Below the pieces are notes generated by a model. The model was not told where the DNA came from. It saw nothing but the letters and a program-made list of their open reading frames with translations, and did not search any database. 64,000 nt of DNA from Pontibacillus marinus BH030004 = DSM 16465 (GTDB taxonomy: Bacteria > Bacillota > Bacilli > Bacillales > BH030062), in contig NZ_AULJ01000031.1 of assembly GCF_000425225.1 (NCBI RefSeq), forward strand, positions 22,958 through 86,957, given 5' to 3'. The position numbers were made by a program, and so were the translations under genes. Shown in pieces: positions 7,626-15,670 of the stretch. Position 1 is the first letter of the stretch. Each line of letters opens with the position of its first letter.

Positions 7626-8231
7626 ATGAGTAATCAACAAGCATGTGGAACAAGTCAAATCGCGGGATGCCGTTTTTCAGTTCATCCCATGACAGATGAT
7701 TTTGTGAATGTGATTTTAGGTGCATTAGAGGAAGTGGATACATCAAAAGTATGGATGGAAACAGATGATGTGAGTACTTGTGTACGTGGAAGAATATCGC
7801 ATATTTTTGATGTGACGAATGCGATTTTTGTCCATGCAGCGAAAACGGGTAAACACGTTGCCTTCAGTGGAACATTTTCGATCGGTTGCCCAGGAGATAC
7901 TGAGGGGGATGTTTACTTAGCTGAGGATGATGTGCGTTTGAATGAAGATGTAACGAAAACCATCGAACAGCCGACTGCGTGTCAGTTTGCTCTTTACCCG
8001 ATGGGAGATGGAGATTATATGGACGTCATCTATCACCAGGTTCAAGAAATTGCGAAGCTCGGTGTGGATGTATCCAGCGTACATTACGCTACCCGTCTGG
8101 ATGGAGAAGCGAATGATATTTTCAAAGGGCTTGAGCAAGTGTTTACAAAAACAAAAGAGAGTGGATGTTCCCACACGGTCATGACGGTATCTCTATCAGC
8201 AAATAGTCCATCTCATAAAGGGGGAAAATAA
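7626..8231 (+). CDS. ykoF: YkoF-family thiamin/HMP-binding protein
   Basis: The 201-aa protein has two homologous halves, each beginning with a Cys/Gln-x-Phe-x-x-x-Pro motif (CRFSVHPMTDDF and CQFALYPMGDGDYMDVI), the arrangement of the YkoF tandem domain that binds hydroxymethylpyrimidine or thiamin. ATG 7626 follows AAAAGGGG. The frame opens earlier (7569), but that part lies inside the terminator. It is the first gene of ykoFEDC, with one base before ykoE, under the TPP riboswitch. The family role is presumed to be cytoplasmic binding of the imported thiamin precursor. Confidence 0.92.
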   Translation: MSNQQACGTSQIAGCRFSVHPMTDDFVNVILGALEEVDTSKVWMETDDVSTCVRGRISHIFDVTNAIFVHAAKTGKHVAFSGTFSIGCPGDTEGDVYLAEDDVRLNEDVTKTIEQPTACQFALYPMGDGDYMDVIYHQVQEIAKLGVDVSSVHYATRLDGEANDIFKGLEQVFTKTKESGCSHTVMTVSLSANSPSHKGGK

Positions 8232-8232
8232 A

Positions 8233-8826
8233 ATGGCCAACTGGAAGCTAAAAGAAATTGTTGTGATGTCAGTTCTATCTGTGGTTTTTGCAGTTGTATA
8301 TCTAGCGTTTCTACCTGTAGGGAAGTTATTAGTAGGGTTCTTTGGACCAATTGGCTATGACCTTATTTTTGGGATCTGGTTTATTGTTTCAATAATTGCA
8401 GCTTATATCATTCGAAAGCCTGGTGCTGCTTTTCTGTCTGAAACGATTGCGGCTACGGTTGAAGTCTTGTTAGGAAGTGCAGTCGGACCGATGCTGATTA
8501 TCTCGGGAATGATTCAAGGTGTTGGTGCCGAGGCTGCTTTTGCTGCAACACGCTGGAAAAACTACACCACGAAAGTACTTGTTTTAGCAGGTATGGGTTC
8601 TGCGGTAACAAGTTTCATTTGGAACTTTTATCTTTCAGGATATGCGGCGCTTTCAACAGGGTATGTCACAGCCATGTTTGGCGTACGTCTTGTAAGTGGA
8701 GCGTTACTTGCCGGGATCTTAGGAAAAATGATTAGTGATGGTCTAGCAAAAACAGGTGTCTTATCAGGTTTTGCTTTAGGAAAAGAAGTACGGAGCCAAA
8801 ACAATGAAGCTCAACAAATCTCCTAA
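8233..8826 (+). CDS. ykoE: YkoE, substrate-specific membrane component of thiamin/HMP ECF transporter
   Basis: The 197-aa membrane protein has about six hydrophobic segments. It matches the YkoE family by start (WKLKEIVVMSVLSVVFAVVY) and length. It acts as the S component that captures hydroxymethylpyrimidine or thiamin at the outer face. A GGGGGAAA site precedes the ATG, and the 3' end overlaps ykoD by 23 bases, indicating translational coupling. Confidence 0.92.
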   Translation: MANWKLKEIVVMSVLSVVFAVVYLAFLPVGKLLVGFFGPIGYDLIFGIWFIVSIIAAYIIRKPGAAFLSETIAATVEVLLGSAVGPMLIISGMIQGVGAEAAFAATRWKNYTTKVLVLAGMGSAVTSFIWNFYLSGYAALSTGYVTAMFGVRLVSGALLAGILGKMISDGLAKTGVLSGFALGKEVRSQNNEAQQIS

Positions 8827-10474
8827 TCTCCTAATTGATGTGCAAGATCTATCCCTTTATTTTGAAGAAGCTCAGGTACCTGTGTTATCTGAAATCAGCT
8901 TTCAGTTACAACAAAGGGAAAATGTACTCTTACTTGGTCCGAGTGGTTGTGGAAAAAGCACGTTAACGTTTTGTTTGAATGGGATTTATCCAAGTGAACT
9001 GGATGGAAGGCTAGAAGGGGAGGTTTCCCTTAACGGGAAACCTACTAGTGAATTTTCTCCTGGTGAACTCAGTCAGAAGGTAGGCGTGGTTTTTCAAGAC
9101 CCTGAAGGTCAATTTTGCATGATGACCGTTGAGGATGAAGTTGCTTTTGGCTTAGAAAATATCGGTGTACCTGTGGAGGAGATGGAGGAACGAATTGATC
9201 AGGTGCTCGATCTTGTTAACCTGCTTCCTTATAAAGAACAATCGATTCATTCTTTATCCGGAGGTATGAAACAAAAATTAGCACTTGCCTGTGTCTTGGC
9301 ACTTCAGCCTGATGTACTAATTTTAGATGAGCCTACAGCTAACCTCGACCCTCTGGCGAAAAAGGATTTTATTCAAACGATTCAGTTTTTGCAGCAGAAA
9401 CAGCCTTTTTCAATGATTGTGATTGAACATCAATTGGAAGGATGGATCCCTTTAATAGATCGAAGTCTCATAATGAATAAGCAGGGTGAAATCTTTTATG
9501 AAGGCCCCCTCCGCAACGGTATTCAACAACATGTTCAATTTATGAAAGAGCAAGGGATTTGTCTGCCTAAAGCGACTGAGTTAGCTTTACAAAGTGAAAT
9601 AGATCGTGCGCATCTTCCTTTGACCGTTGAAGAGTTAAAAAGGATGGGCGGCGTTTCAGTCCCACCAAAGAAAAGAACGTATCATGATCAGCCGGTCATA
9701 CTACAGGCAGAAAACATTGAGTGGTCTAAAGGCAATGAGAGAATTATTGATAACATGAACTTCTCTTTGAGAGAGGGCGAGTTTATGGCCATTGTAGGTG
9801 CGAATGGAAGCGGGAAGACATCTTTTTCTCGAATTTTGTCCAGATTAGAAACACGGCAAAAAGGCTCCATTGATCTTTTCGGAAAAGCTCTTCAAAGTTG
9901 GAGAGAGGCTGAATTGAGAAGGAAAATAGGATATGTTTTTCAAAATCCAGAGCATCAGTTTATTACAGATCAGGTTTATGATGAGATTGCTTATAGTCTG
10001 CGTCTTCAAAATAAGTCTGAAGAAGAAATTGCAATGAAAGTTCAGGAAGTTCTAAGACAATGTCAGCTTGATGGGCTTGAGTATCGTCATCCATTTACAT
10101 TAAGTCAGGGTCAGAAAAGACGGTTAAGTGTGGCGATTATGGCTATTGAAGACCCAGCAATTCTAATTTTAGATGAACCTACTTTTGGTCAGGACGGACG
10201 TTCTACAGAAGAGATTATGAATCTATTGAGTCGTAAAAATGAGGAAGATACAGCCATTGTCATGATCACACATGATATGGAATTAGTCCACGACTATGCA
10301 GATCGGGTTGTCGTCTTTGAGAGTGGTAAAACCGTTTTTGACGGAGTACCTCAAGAGTTGTGGAACAAACCTTCTGATGTATTAGAGAGCTGGCATTTAG
10401 AGCGCCCGATACAAGCAGTTATAGAAGAGGATGAAGGAAGGAAAGTGAATCGTCATGCGTCTTCAACAACTTAA
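8804..10474 (+). CDS. ykoD: YkoD, duplicated ABC ATPase of thiamin/HMP ECF transporter
   Basis: The 556-aa protein carries two complete ABC cassettes. The first has Walker A GPSGCGKST, signature LSGGMKQKLALA and Walker B VLILDEPTANLDP. The second has GANGSGKTS, LSQGQKRRLSVA and ILILDEPTFGQD. The fused double ATPase is characteristic of YkoD and powers the ECF module with YkoE and YkoC. It overlaps ykoE at the start and ykoC at the end (20 bases). The second signature (LSQGQ) is slightly divergent from LSGGQ, which is common in this family. Confidence 0.93.
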   Translation: MKLNKSPNLLIDVQDLSLYFEEAQVPVLSEISFQLQQRENVLLLGPSGCGKSTLTFCLNGIYPSELDGRLEGEVSLNGKPTSEFSPGELSQKVGVVFQDPEGQFCMMTVEDEVAFGLENIGVPVEEMEERIDQVLDLVNLLPYKEQSIHSLSGGMKQKLALACVLALQPDVLILDEPTANLDPLAKKDFIQTIQFLQQKQPFSMIVIEHQLEGWIPLIDRSLIMNKQGEIFYEGPLRNGIQQHVQFMKEQGICLPKATELALQSEIDRAHLPLTVEELKRMGGVSVPPKKRTYHDQPVILQAENIEWSKGNERIIDNMNFSLREGEFMAIVGANGSGKTSFSRILSRLETRQKGSIDLFGKALQSWREAELRRKIGYVFQNPEHQFITDQVYDEIAYSLRLQNKSEEEIAMKVQEVLRQCQLDGLEYRHPFTLSQGQKRRLSVAIMAIEDPAILILDEPTFGQDGRSTEEIMNLLSRKNEEDTAIVMITHDMELVHDYADRVVVFESGKTVFDGVPQELWNKPSDVLESWHLERPIQAVIEEDEGRKVNRHASSTT

Positions 10475-11234
10475 TCCTAGTATGAAAGCACTCACGATTG
10501 TCGTTCTCGTTCTCTTATTAGCGCTAGTATTTGATCCCATTACCCCGCTTTTATATGGGCTATGGACCATTGCAATTACATTATTATTTGGTCAGGTTAA
10601 TTTGAAGAAGTATGGACTCTTTCTAATCCCGTTTTTTATTATTGCGTTCGGGATGTTTTGGACGACGCTCGTATTTGGGGAGAAGCCTGTTAATCCTGAT
10701 GATATGGTAAAGGTTTTCGGGATGACATTCGCGCGTGAGTCACTTTTCACGGCGCTTTCACTTGGGTTGAGGGTTCTAAGTTTTGCCATGTTATCTTTAT
10801 TATTTATTCTAACAACGGACCCTACGCGATTTATTTTGAGTCTAATGCAGCAATGTAAGCTATCTCCCAAATTAGCCTACGGGATACTTGCAGGATTTCG
10901 ATTTTTGCCGATGATGCGAGAAGAACTCAAAAACATACGTGCGGCTCACAGAATTCGAGGAGTAGGTAGAGCGAACGGCTGGAAGGAATCTTTTGTCCAG
11001 TTTAAACGCTATTCGATTCCCTTGCTTGCCGGTGCTATTAGGAAGGCCGAGCGGACCGCTATAGCTATGGAATCAAAAGGGTTTACGGGTGACCGAAACC
11101 GAAGCTTCTATCGGTCCTTTGCAACCGGAAAAAGAGATTGGATCTTCTTAGTCGTAATGATTGGAATGTTTGTCCTAATTGCCTTTACATCCTGGAGCCT
11201 TGGGTACTTTCAATGGTATAACGGAGAGGTGTAA
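10455..11234 (+). CDS. ykoC: YkoC, ECF transporter T component for thiamin/HMP
   Basis: The 259-aa membrane protein has four or five helices and the CbiQ/EcfT-family coupling region AAHRIRGVGRANG followed by ERTAIAMESKGF. The two Ala-Arg-Gly-type motifs are those that contact the ATPases. The gene overlaps ykoD by 20 bases and is the last of the operon, with palindrome copy 4 directly at its stop codon. Confidence 0.92.
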   Translation: MRLQQLNPSMKALTIVVLVLLLALVFDPITPLLYGLWTIAITLLFGQVNLKKYGLFLIPFFIIAFGMFWTTLVFGEKPVNPDDMVKVFGMTFARESLFTALSLGLRVLSFAMLSLLFILTTDPTRFILSLMQQCKLSPKLAYGILAGFRFLPMMREELKNIRAAHRIRGVGRANGWKESFVQFKRYSIPLLAGAIRKAERTAIAMESKGFTGDRNRSFYRSFATGKRDWIFLVVMIGMFVLIAFTSWSLGYFQWYNGEV

Positions 11235-11285
11235 AAGGTGCCTGACCCCCACTGCTTTAAAGCGGTGGGGGTCAGGCACTTTTTT
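11235..11285. repeat. GTGCCTGACCCCC palindrome, copy 4, with repeated right end
   Basis: This copy begins immediately after the ykoC stop codon. The right-end sequence GGCACTTTTTTCG is partly duplicated directly after it (to about 11300). It serves as the likely ykoFEDC terminator. Confidence 0.87.
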
Positions 11286-11342
11286 CGGCACTTTTTTCGT
11301 ACTGGTACAAAAGTCATCATATCCCTTTAAACAAGCTCATAA

Positions 11343-11363
11343 ATTGGTAGAGACAACCAGTAT
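11343..11363 (+). promoter_or_regulatory. NagR (GntR-family) dre-like operator upstream of nagP
   Basis: ATTGGTAGAGACAACCAGT is an imperfect dyad (TGGT ... ACCA) resembling the NagR sites found before nag genes in Bacillus. It lies 45 bases upstream of the nagP start. A half-site-like ACTGGTAC occurs at 11301. It predicts relief of repression by amino-sugar phosphates. Confidence 0.55.
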
Positions 11364-11407
11364 AAGCTTTTGGGATAAATACCATTTATGGAAAGGGGAT
11401 GCGTGTG

Positions 11408-12781
11408 ATGTTAGGATTCTTGCAAAGAATTGGGAAGGCGCTGATGCTTCCGATTGCGGTACTTCCTGCGGCGGCGTTGTTACTGCGACTTGGACAACCG
11501 GACTTATTAGACATACCTTTTATGGCTGCTGCTGGGGACGCGATTTTTGCTAATCTTGCCTTGTTGTTTGCGATTGGGGTGGCTGTTGGGCTATCAAAAG
11601 ATGGACATGGTGCTGCGGCCTTGGCTGGGGCTGTCGGCTATTTTGTGTTGACCAAAGGAGCTACAGCGATTAATGAGGATATTAATATGGCTGTGCTTGG
11701 AGGTATTATGTCAGGTATTGTGGCCGGGCTGTTGTACAACCGTTATAGTGAGGTCAAACTGCCTGATTGGCTCGGATTTTTTGGTGGAAAACGATTTGTA
11801 CCGATTATCACGTCTCTAACGATGCTGATTTTAGCTGGCGTGTTTGGCTATGTGTGGCCACCGATTCAGGAAGGCATCAATAATGTTGGTCAATGGATTG
11901 TCGATGCTGGTGCAGCTGGGGTTGGGGTGTTTGGTTTCTTAAATCGCCTGCTTATTCCAGTGGGGTTACACCATGTATTGAATACGCTCGTGTGGTTCGA
12001 GTTTGGGGAGTTTACCAACTCAGCAGGTGAAATTGTAAAAGGAGACTTATCTCGTTTCTTCGCTGGGGATCAGAGTGCAGGAATCTTTATGGCTGGATTC
12101 TTCCCAATCATGATGTTCGGTCTTCCTGCTGCAGCACTTGCGATGATTGCGGCTGCTAAAAAACATCGTAGAAAAACGGTATCTGGTGCGTTAATTGGTG
12201 TGGCTTTTACATCATTCTTAACAGGCATTACAGAGCCGGTGGAGTTCTTGTTCATGTTCCTATCTCCATTACTTTATGTGGTGCATGCTGTGTTAACGGG
12301 GATATCGATGTCTCTGGCTACAGTACTCGATATTCATCATGGATTTGGGTTCTCGGCCGGTGCGATTGATTACGTGTTGAATTTTGGGATCGCTCAAAAA
12401 CCAATCGTATTGTTGATGCTAGGACTGGTGTATGGAGCGCTTTATTTTGTCATTTTCTATTTCCTCATCGTCAAACTGGACTTGAAAACACCAGGGCGTG
12501 AAGAGGAAGTGGAAGGGGAGTTTACGGAAAGTGGTTCGGGAGGCGATTATGAACAAAAGGCGAATCATTATCTCAGAGCATTAGGTGGCAAGGAAAATAT
12601 TGCTGTGCTTGATAACTGCGTGACACGCCTGCGCCTACAAATGGTGGACATGGCGAAAGTTGATGAAGTCGGATTGAAAAACGCAGGAGCTAAAGGTGTC
12701 TTTAAGCTGAATAGTAAGGACCTTCAGGTGGTCGTAGGGACAGATGTTGAGCACCTTGCCAATGCGATGAAACGGAAATAA
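11408..12781 (+). CDS. nagP: N-acetylglucosamine-type PTS permease, EIICB
   Basis: The 457-aa protein starts MLGFLQRIGKALMLPIAVLP. It has an EIIC membrane domain (to about residue 365, including the GITEPVEFLFMFLSP motif) and a C-terminal EIIB domain with phospho-accepting Cys404 in DNCVTRLRL. There is no EIIA domain, as in Bacillus NagP, which borrows one from another PTS protein. It takes up and phosphorylates N-acetylglucosamine. ATG 11408 is preferred because the GAAAGGGG site abuts the earlier ATG at 11399. The NagR-like operator upstream supports the substrate call. Confidence 0.88.
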   Translation: MLGFLQRIGKALMLPIAVLPAAALLLRLGQPDLLDIPFMAAAGDAIFANLALLFAIGVAVGLSKDGHGAAALAGAVGYFVLTKGATAINEDINMAVLGGIMSGIVAGLLYNRYSEVKLPDWLGFFGGKRFVPIITSLTMLILAGVFGYVWPPIQEGINNVGQWIVDAGAAGVGVFGFLNRLLIPVGLHHVLNTLVWFEFGEFTNSAGEIVKGDLSRFFAGDQSAGIFMAGFFPIMMFGLPAAALAMIAAAKKHRRKTVSGALIGVAFTSFLTGITEPVEFLFMFLSPLLYVVHAVLTGISMSLATVLDIHHGFGFSAGAIDYVLNFGIAQKPIVLLMLGLVYGALYFVIFYFLIVKLDLKTPGREEEVEGEFTESGSGGDYEQKANHYLRALGGKENIAVLDNCVTRLRLQMVDMAKVDEVGLKNAGAKGVFKLNSKDLQVVVGTDVEHLANAMKRK

Positions 12782-12786
12782 GGGAG

Positions 12787-12818
12787 AAGCACTTGGGCAT
12801 TTGTCCAGGTGCTTTTTT
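12787..12818 (+). terminator. nagP terminator
   Basis: AGCACTTGGGCA and TGTCCAGGTGCT form a stem with G-U pairs, followed by six T residues, immediately after the nagP stop codon. Confidence 0.85.
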
Positions 12819-13052
12819 GATGAATGGGATGTTGCGAAAGATACGGACCCTTGGAGTGTTGAGCTTTATATTTAAAGAGGATGATATAAAGTGAATACCA
12901 TTATTTCTTGAACCCTTAAAAAGTGGATATATATGTTATTATTGGATATAAAAATGTAACTGAAGCAATGAAGACGGAAATGTTTTTGGTATAAAGAAAG
13001 ATAGAAAAACTGTATCAAAATCGTTACAAACTATAAAGGGGAAGAGAGGATT

Positions 13053-13190
13053 ATGATGATTGTAGACATACTCGCTTCAGTGTTAATTGCAGTTATTTTA
13101 TATTTCCTAATTGAAAGAAAATACAAAGGTAAAGAAAGGTTTTTAGGTTATTTTTTAATTGCTTTACTTGTGTTTATGTTATCACATTAA
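13053..13190 (+). CDS. Very small membrane protein (45 aa)
   Basis: ATG 13053 (or the adjacent ATG at 13056) follows AAAGGGGAAGAGAGG. The product has two hydrophobic stretches (IVDILASVLIAVILYFLI and FLGYFLIALLVFMLSH) around a basic loop. It ends 31 bases before the next small membrane-protein gene on the same strand, so the two are probably cotranscribed. The function is unknown. The region 12819-13052 upstream shows no other feature. Confidence 0.6.
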   Translation: MMIVDILASVLIAVILYFLIERKYKGKERFLGYFLIALLVFMLSH

Positions 13191-13221
13191 ACTTGGTTTT
13201 AATTGGTTAGGGAGGGCTTTG

Positions 13222-13536
13222 ATGAACCTTGGGGATCTTGTGTATTTGTTTTTTATCTATTTATTAATAGTATGTATAGGAAGTTTCCTTGTTGGTTTTT
13301 TTATAATGAGAAAGTTTAAGAGCCATACAAATGGTTTTAATACACTTATAGGGATAAGTCTACTATTCCTTATTTTTCTTTTTCGATGGTTCCAATCAAA
13401 TGCAGCAGATTTATTTATGGGAACTATACCATGGTTATTTAACCAGCTATTTGCTATCGGATTGTATATTTTATATCTAATAGTTGCTTGGTTTTTATTA
13501 AGGACTTTACATAAGAGAGGACAACGAAATCGGTAA
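13222..13536 (+). CDS. Hypothetical membrane protein (104 aa)
   Basis: ATG 13222 is preceded by GGGAGGGC at good spacing. An earlier in-frame start at 13159 would overlap the preceding small gene and lacks a ribosome site. Three hydrophobic segments (about residues 7-30, 42-57 and 72-92) and a basic tail (RTLHKRGQRNR) suggest an inner-membrane protein. No family was recognised. Confidence 0.65.
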   Translation: MNLGDLVYLFFIYLLIVCIGSFLVGFFIMRKFKSHTNGFNTLIGISLLFLIFLFRWFQSNAADLFMGTIPWLFNQLFAIGLYILYLIVAWFLLRTLHKRGQRNR

Positions 13537-13616
13537 TAGACTGAGAGACAACTTTAGTTTTTATGGTTAGGCAGCATCATATTTCGCTTTGTTCAGAATA
13601 GATCTTTTATAAAAAA

Positions 13617-13641
13617 GAGATGCGAATCTATTTCGCATCTC
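13617..13641 (-). terminator. Terminator of the LysM gene
   Basis: GAGATGCGAA and TTCGCATCTC form a perfect 10-bp stem, with a T run on the minus strand. It lies 26 bases beyond the LysM stop codon and may also stop plus-strand transcription. Confidence 0.88.
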
Positions 13642-13666
13642 CTGTCGATTCTTTGTCTCTCTCAGG

Positions 13667-14230
13667 TTACTTTACTCGAACTTCTGATCCAATAGATAAA
13701 CTACGTGGATCAATATCAGGATTCAAGTTCATAATTTCATTTACTGTAACGCCATCGTACAGCTCAGCAATCCCATATAGTGTGTTTCCTGGTTCTATGG
13801 TGTGATACACTTTTCCATCTTCTTTATTCATTTCTCTTACTTGAACCTCTGTACCAACCTCTAAATTGCCTTCTTCCAGGTCAGGGTTTAATTCCTTTAA
13901 TTTTTCTAAGGTTAAATCCTTATGAAGGTTTGCAATGCTCTGCATCGTTTCCCCAGGCTCTATTGTATGAAAGACTTCTCTTGAATTATTGTTGTCGTTC
14001 CCCGTATCTACGCTTATTTGGACTTCTGTTCCGATTTGTAAGTTACGAGGTTCTAGGTTCGGATTTAATTCGTAGATTTTGTTTAATGATACATCATGTT
14101 CATTTGCAATCTCGTAAAGAGTGTCTCCTGCTTCAATGGTTACAGAGCTATCTTCTGCTGAAACACTTCCTGCACCAAAGATCATACCCAAAGCTAAAGT
14201 AGGTGCAACTACACGAGATAATTTAGTCAT
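13667..14230 (-). CDS. Secreted protein with three LysM domains
   Basis: The 187-aa protein has a signal peptide (MTKLSRVVAPTLALGMIFGAGSVSA) and then three LysM units, each opening with an (E)AGDTLYEIA-like motif and closing with IGTEV(Q/R)V: about residues 31-73, 87-132 and 142-186. LysM binds N-acetylglucosamine in peptidoglycan or chitin. No catalytic domain is present, so the protein is probably a wall-associated binding protein. A GGAGGC site precedes the ATG. It stands alone between ilvE and a hairpin terminator. Confidence 0.88.
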   Translation of the reverse strand: MTKLSRVVAPTLALGMIFGAGSVSAEDSSVTIEAGDTLYEIANEHDVSLNKIYELNPNLEPRNLQIGTEVQISVDTGNDNNNSREVFHTIEPGETMQSIANLHKDLTLEKLKELNPDLEEGNLEVGTEVQVREMNKEDGKVYHTIEPGNTLYGIAELYDGVTVNEIMNLNPDIDPRSLSIGSEVRVK

Positions 14231-14293
14231 GCAATGCCTCCTTTAATGATCTTTTATACAATATGTTCCAAGGTGCAGGATATGTTAAACATG

Positions 14294-14380
14294 AAAAAGT
14301 GCCTGACCCCCACTGCTTTAAAGCGATGGGGGTCAGGCACTTTTAGAGGCACTTTTATGGCACTTTTATGGCACTTTTAT
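14294..14380. repeat. GTGCCTGACCCCC palindrome, copy 5, plus tandem GGCACTTTTA units
   Basis: The palindrome occupies 14294-14345. Its right end GGCACTTTTA is then repeated three more times (about 14348, 14359 and 14370), giving four copies up to the ilvE stop codon at 14377. Such end-repeats suggest replication slippage at the foot of the hairpin. It lies downstream of ilvE on the minus strand. Confidence 0.85.
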
Positions 14381-15471
14381 TGTTCTACGACACTGGTTTC
14401 GTTCACTTTTGTAATCCAACCGAATGGGTCTTCGACTGTTCCGTATTGGATGCCGGTTACGTTGTCATATAGTGCTTTTGCAACTTCTCCGGTTTGGCCT
14501 TCGTTGATGACCATGTGTTGATCACCCCAAGATAGCTGTCCGATAGGGGATACAACGGCAGCAGTTCCGGTTCCGAAAGCTTCTTCCAACTGGCCATCCT
14601 GATGCGCTTGATAAACTTCCTGCATGGAAACTCTTCGTTCGGATACAGGATAGTTCCAATGTTCTAACAATCGGATCGCTGTACTTCTTGTTACACCTTC
14701 CAAAATGCTTCCGTTCAGTTCAGGTGTTACGATTTCTCCATTGATTTTGAAAAAGACATTCATGCTGCCGACTTCTTCAATATATTCTTTTTCGACACCG
14801 TCTAGCCAAAGAACCTGAGCGTAGCCATTTTTATTCGCTTCTTCTTGGGCTTTAAGGCTGGATGCGTAGTTCCCGCCTGTTTTCGCTTCACCTGTTCCTC
14901 CGGTTACTGCTCGAACGTATTTGTTTTCCACTGCGATTTTTACAGGGTTAATGCCTTCTTTATAGTACGCGCCAACAGGTGAAAGGATCACGATAAATTT
15001 ATAGTTGTGTGATGGCGCTACGCCAAGGAAAGGCTCGGTTGAGATAATAAATGGACGAATATAAAGAGAAGTGCCTTCTGCTTCAGGGATCCAATCTTTT
15101 TCGAGAGCTACAAGTTCCTTCATAGCGTCAAGCGCAAACTCTTCATCGATCTTAGGGATACACATTCGTTCATTTGAGTTATTGATACGTTTTAAGTTAA
15201 TATCCGGTCGAAATAATTGAGCTTCTCCTTCTGGGGAGAGATATGCTTTCAATCCTTCAAAAACGGATTGGCCATAGTGGAAGACCATGGCTGAGGGATC
15301 AATACTAATATTTTGATATGGTACAATTCGCGCATCATGCCATCCTTCATTTGGTGTGTAATCCATGATAAACATGTGATCCGTGAATTCTTTACCGAAT
15401 TGTAATTGATCTGGTGCAGGTTTTTCTTTTTTGGTGGAAGCGAGTTCTTGACGAATTCTACGATCTACCAT
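14377..15471 (-). CDS. ilvE: Branched-chain amino acid aminotransferase
   Basis: The 364-aa fold-type IV PLP enzyme has the active-site segment GGTGEAKTGGNYASSL, whose Lys carries the cofactor, and FGTGTAAVVSPIG near the C-terminus, both typical of class II bacterial BCATs (IlvE/IlvK). It catalyses the last step of valine, leucine and isoleucine synthesis and the first step of their breakdown. AAAAGGGGC precedes the ATG. It is divergent from cstA, and the shared 200-bp region has CodY-like and cre-like sequences. Confidence 0.94.
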   Translation of the reverse strand: MVDRRIRQELASTKKEKPAPDQLQFGKEFTDHMFIMDYTPNEGWHDARIVPYQNISIDPSAMVFHYGQSVFEGLKAYLSPEGEAQLFRPDINLKRINNSNERMCIPKIDEEFALDAMKELVALEKDWIPEAEGTSLYIRPFIISTEPFLGVAPSHNYKFIVILSPVGAYYKEGINPVKIAVENKYVRAVTGGTGEAKTGGNYASSLKAQEEANKNGYAQVLWLDGVEKEYIEEVGSMNVFFKINGEIVTPELNGSILEGVTRSTAIRLLEHWNYPVSERRVSMQEVYQAHQDGQLEEAFGTGTAAVVSPIGQLSWGDQHMVINEGQTGEVAKALYDNVTGIQYGTVEDPFGWITKVNETSVVEQ

Positions 15472-15514
15472 ATCTTCAGCCCCTTTTTGTGGAAAATTTT
15501 AATAGCCATGATAA

Positions 15515-15593
15515 AGGATTCTGAAAATTTACGCAATAGGTATTTTGGGAAAAGTGAAAATGAAAACGTTTTTATTAAAATTTTCTAAACTTT
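15515..15593. promoter_or_regulatory. Candidate CodY boxes and cre site between ilvE and cstA
   Basis: AGGATTCTGAAAATT (15515-15529) and AATTTTCTAAACTTT (15579-15593) each differ from the CodY consensus AATTTTCWGAAAATT at three positions. ATGAAAACGTTTTTAT (15560-15575) differs from the cre consensus at one conserved base. The combination would fit nutrient control of both an aminotransferase and a carbon-starvation transporter, but each site is individually weak. Confidence 0.45.
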
Positions 15594-15670
15594 CTCTCTT
15601 AAATAGCTTGTAATTATCTTCTTAGCGCTTTAGAATTCTCGTTAATATCTTTTTGAAGGGAGGCTCAGCG

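Noticed and set aside
11179..11553. 124-codon plus-strand frame running through palindrome copy 4
   Set aside because: It overlaps ykoC and nagP out of frame, and its middle is the translated palindrome. The same palindrome-derived peptide (CLTPTALKRWGSGT) recurs in other spurious frames at 2396 and 14234.
13780..14202. 140-codon plus-strand open frame
   Set aside because: It is antisense to the LysM gene, has no ribosome site, and its sequence mirrors the LysM repeats.
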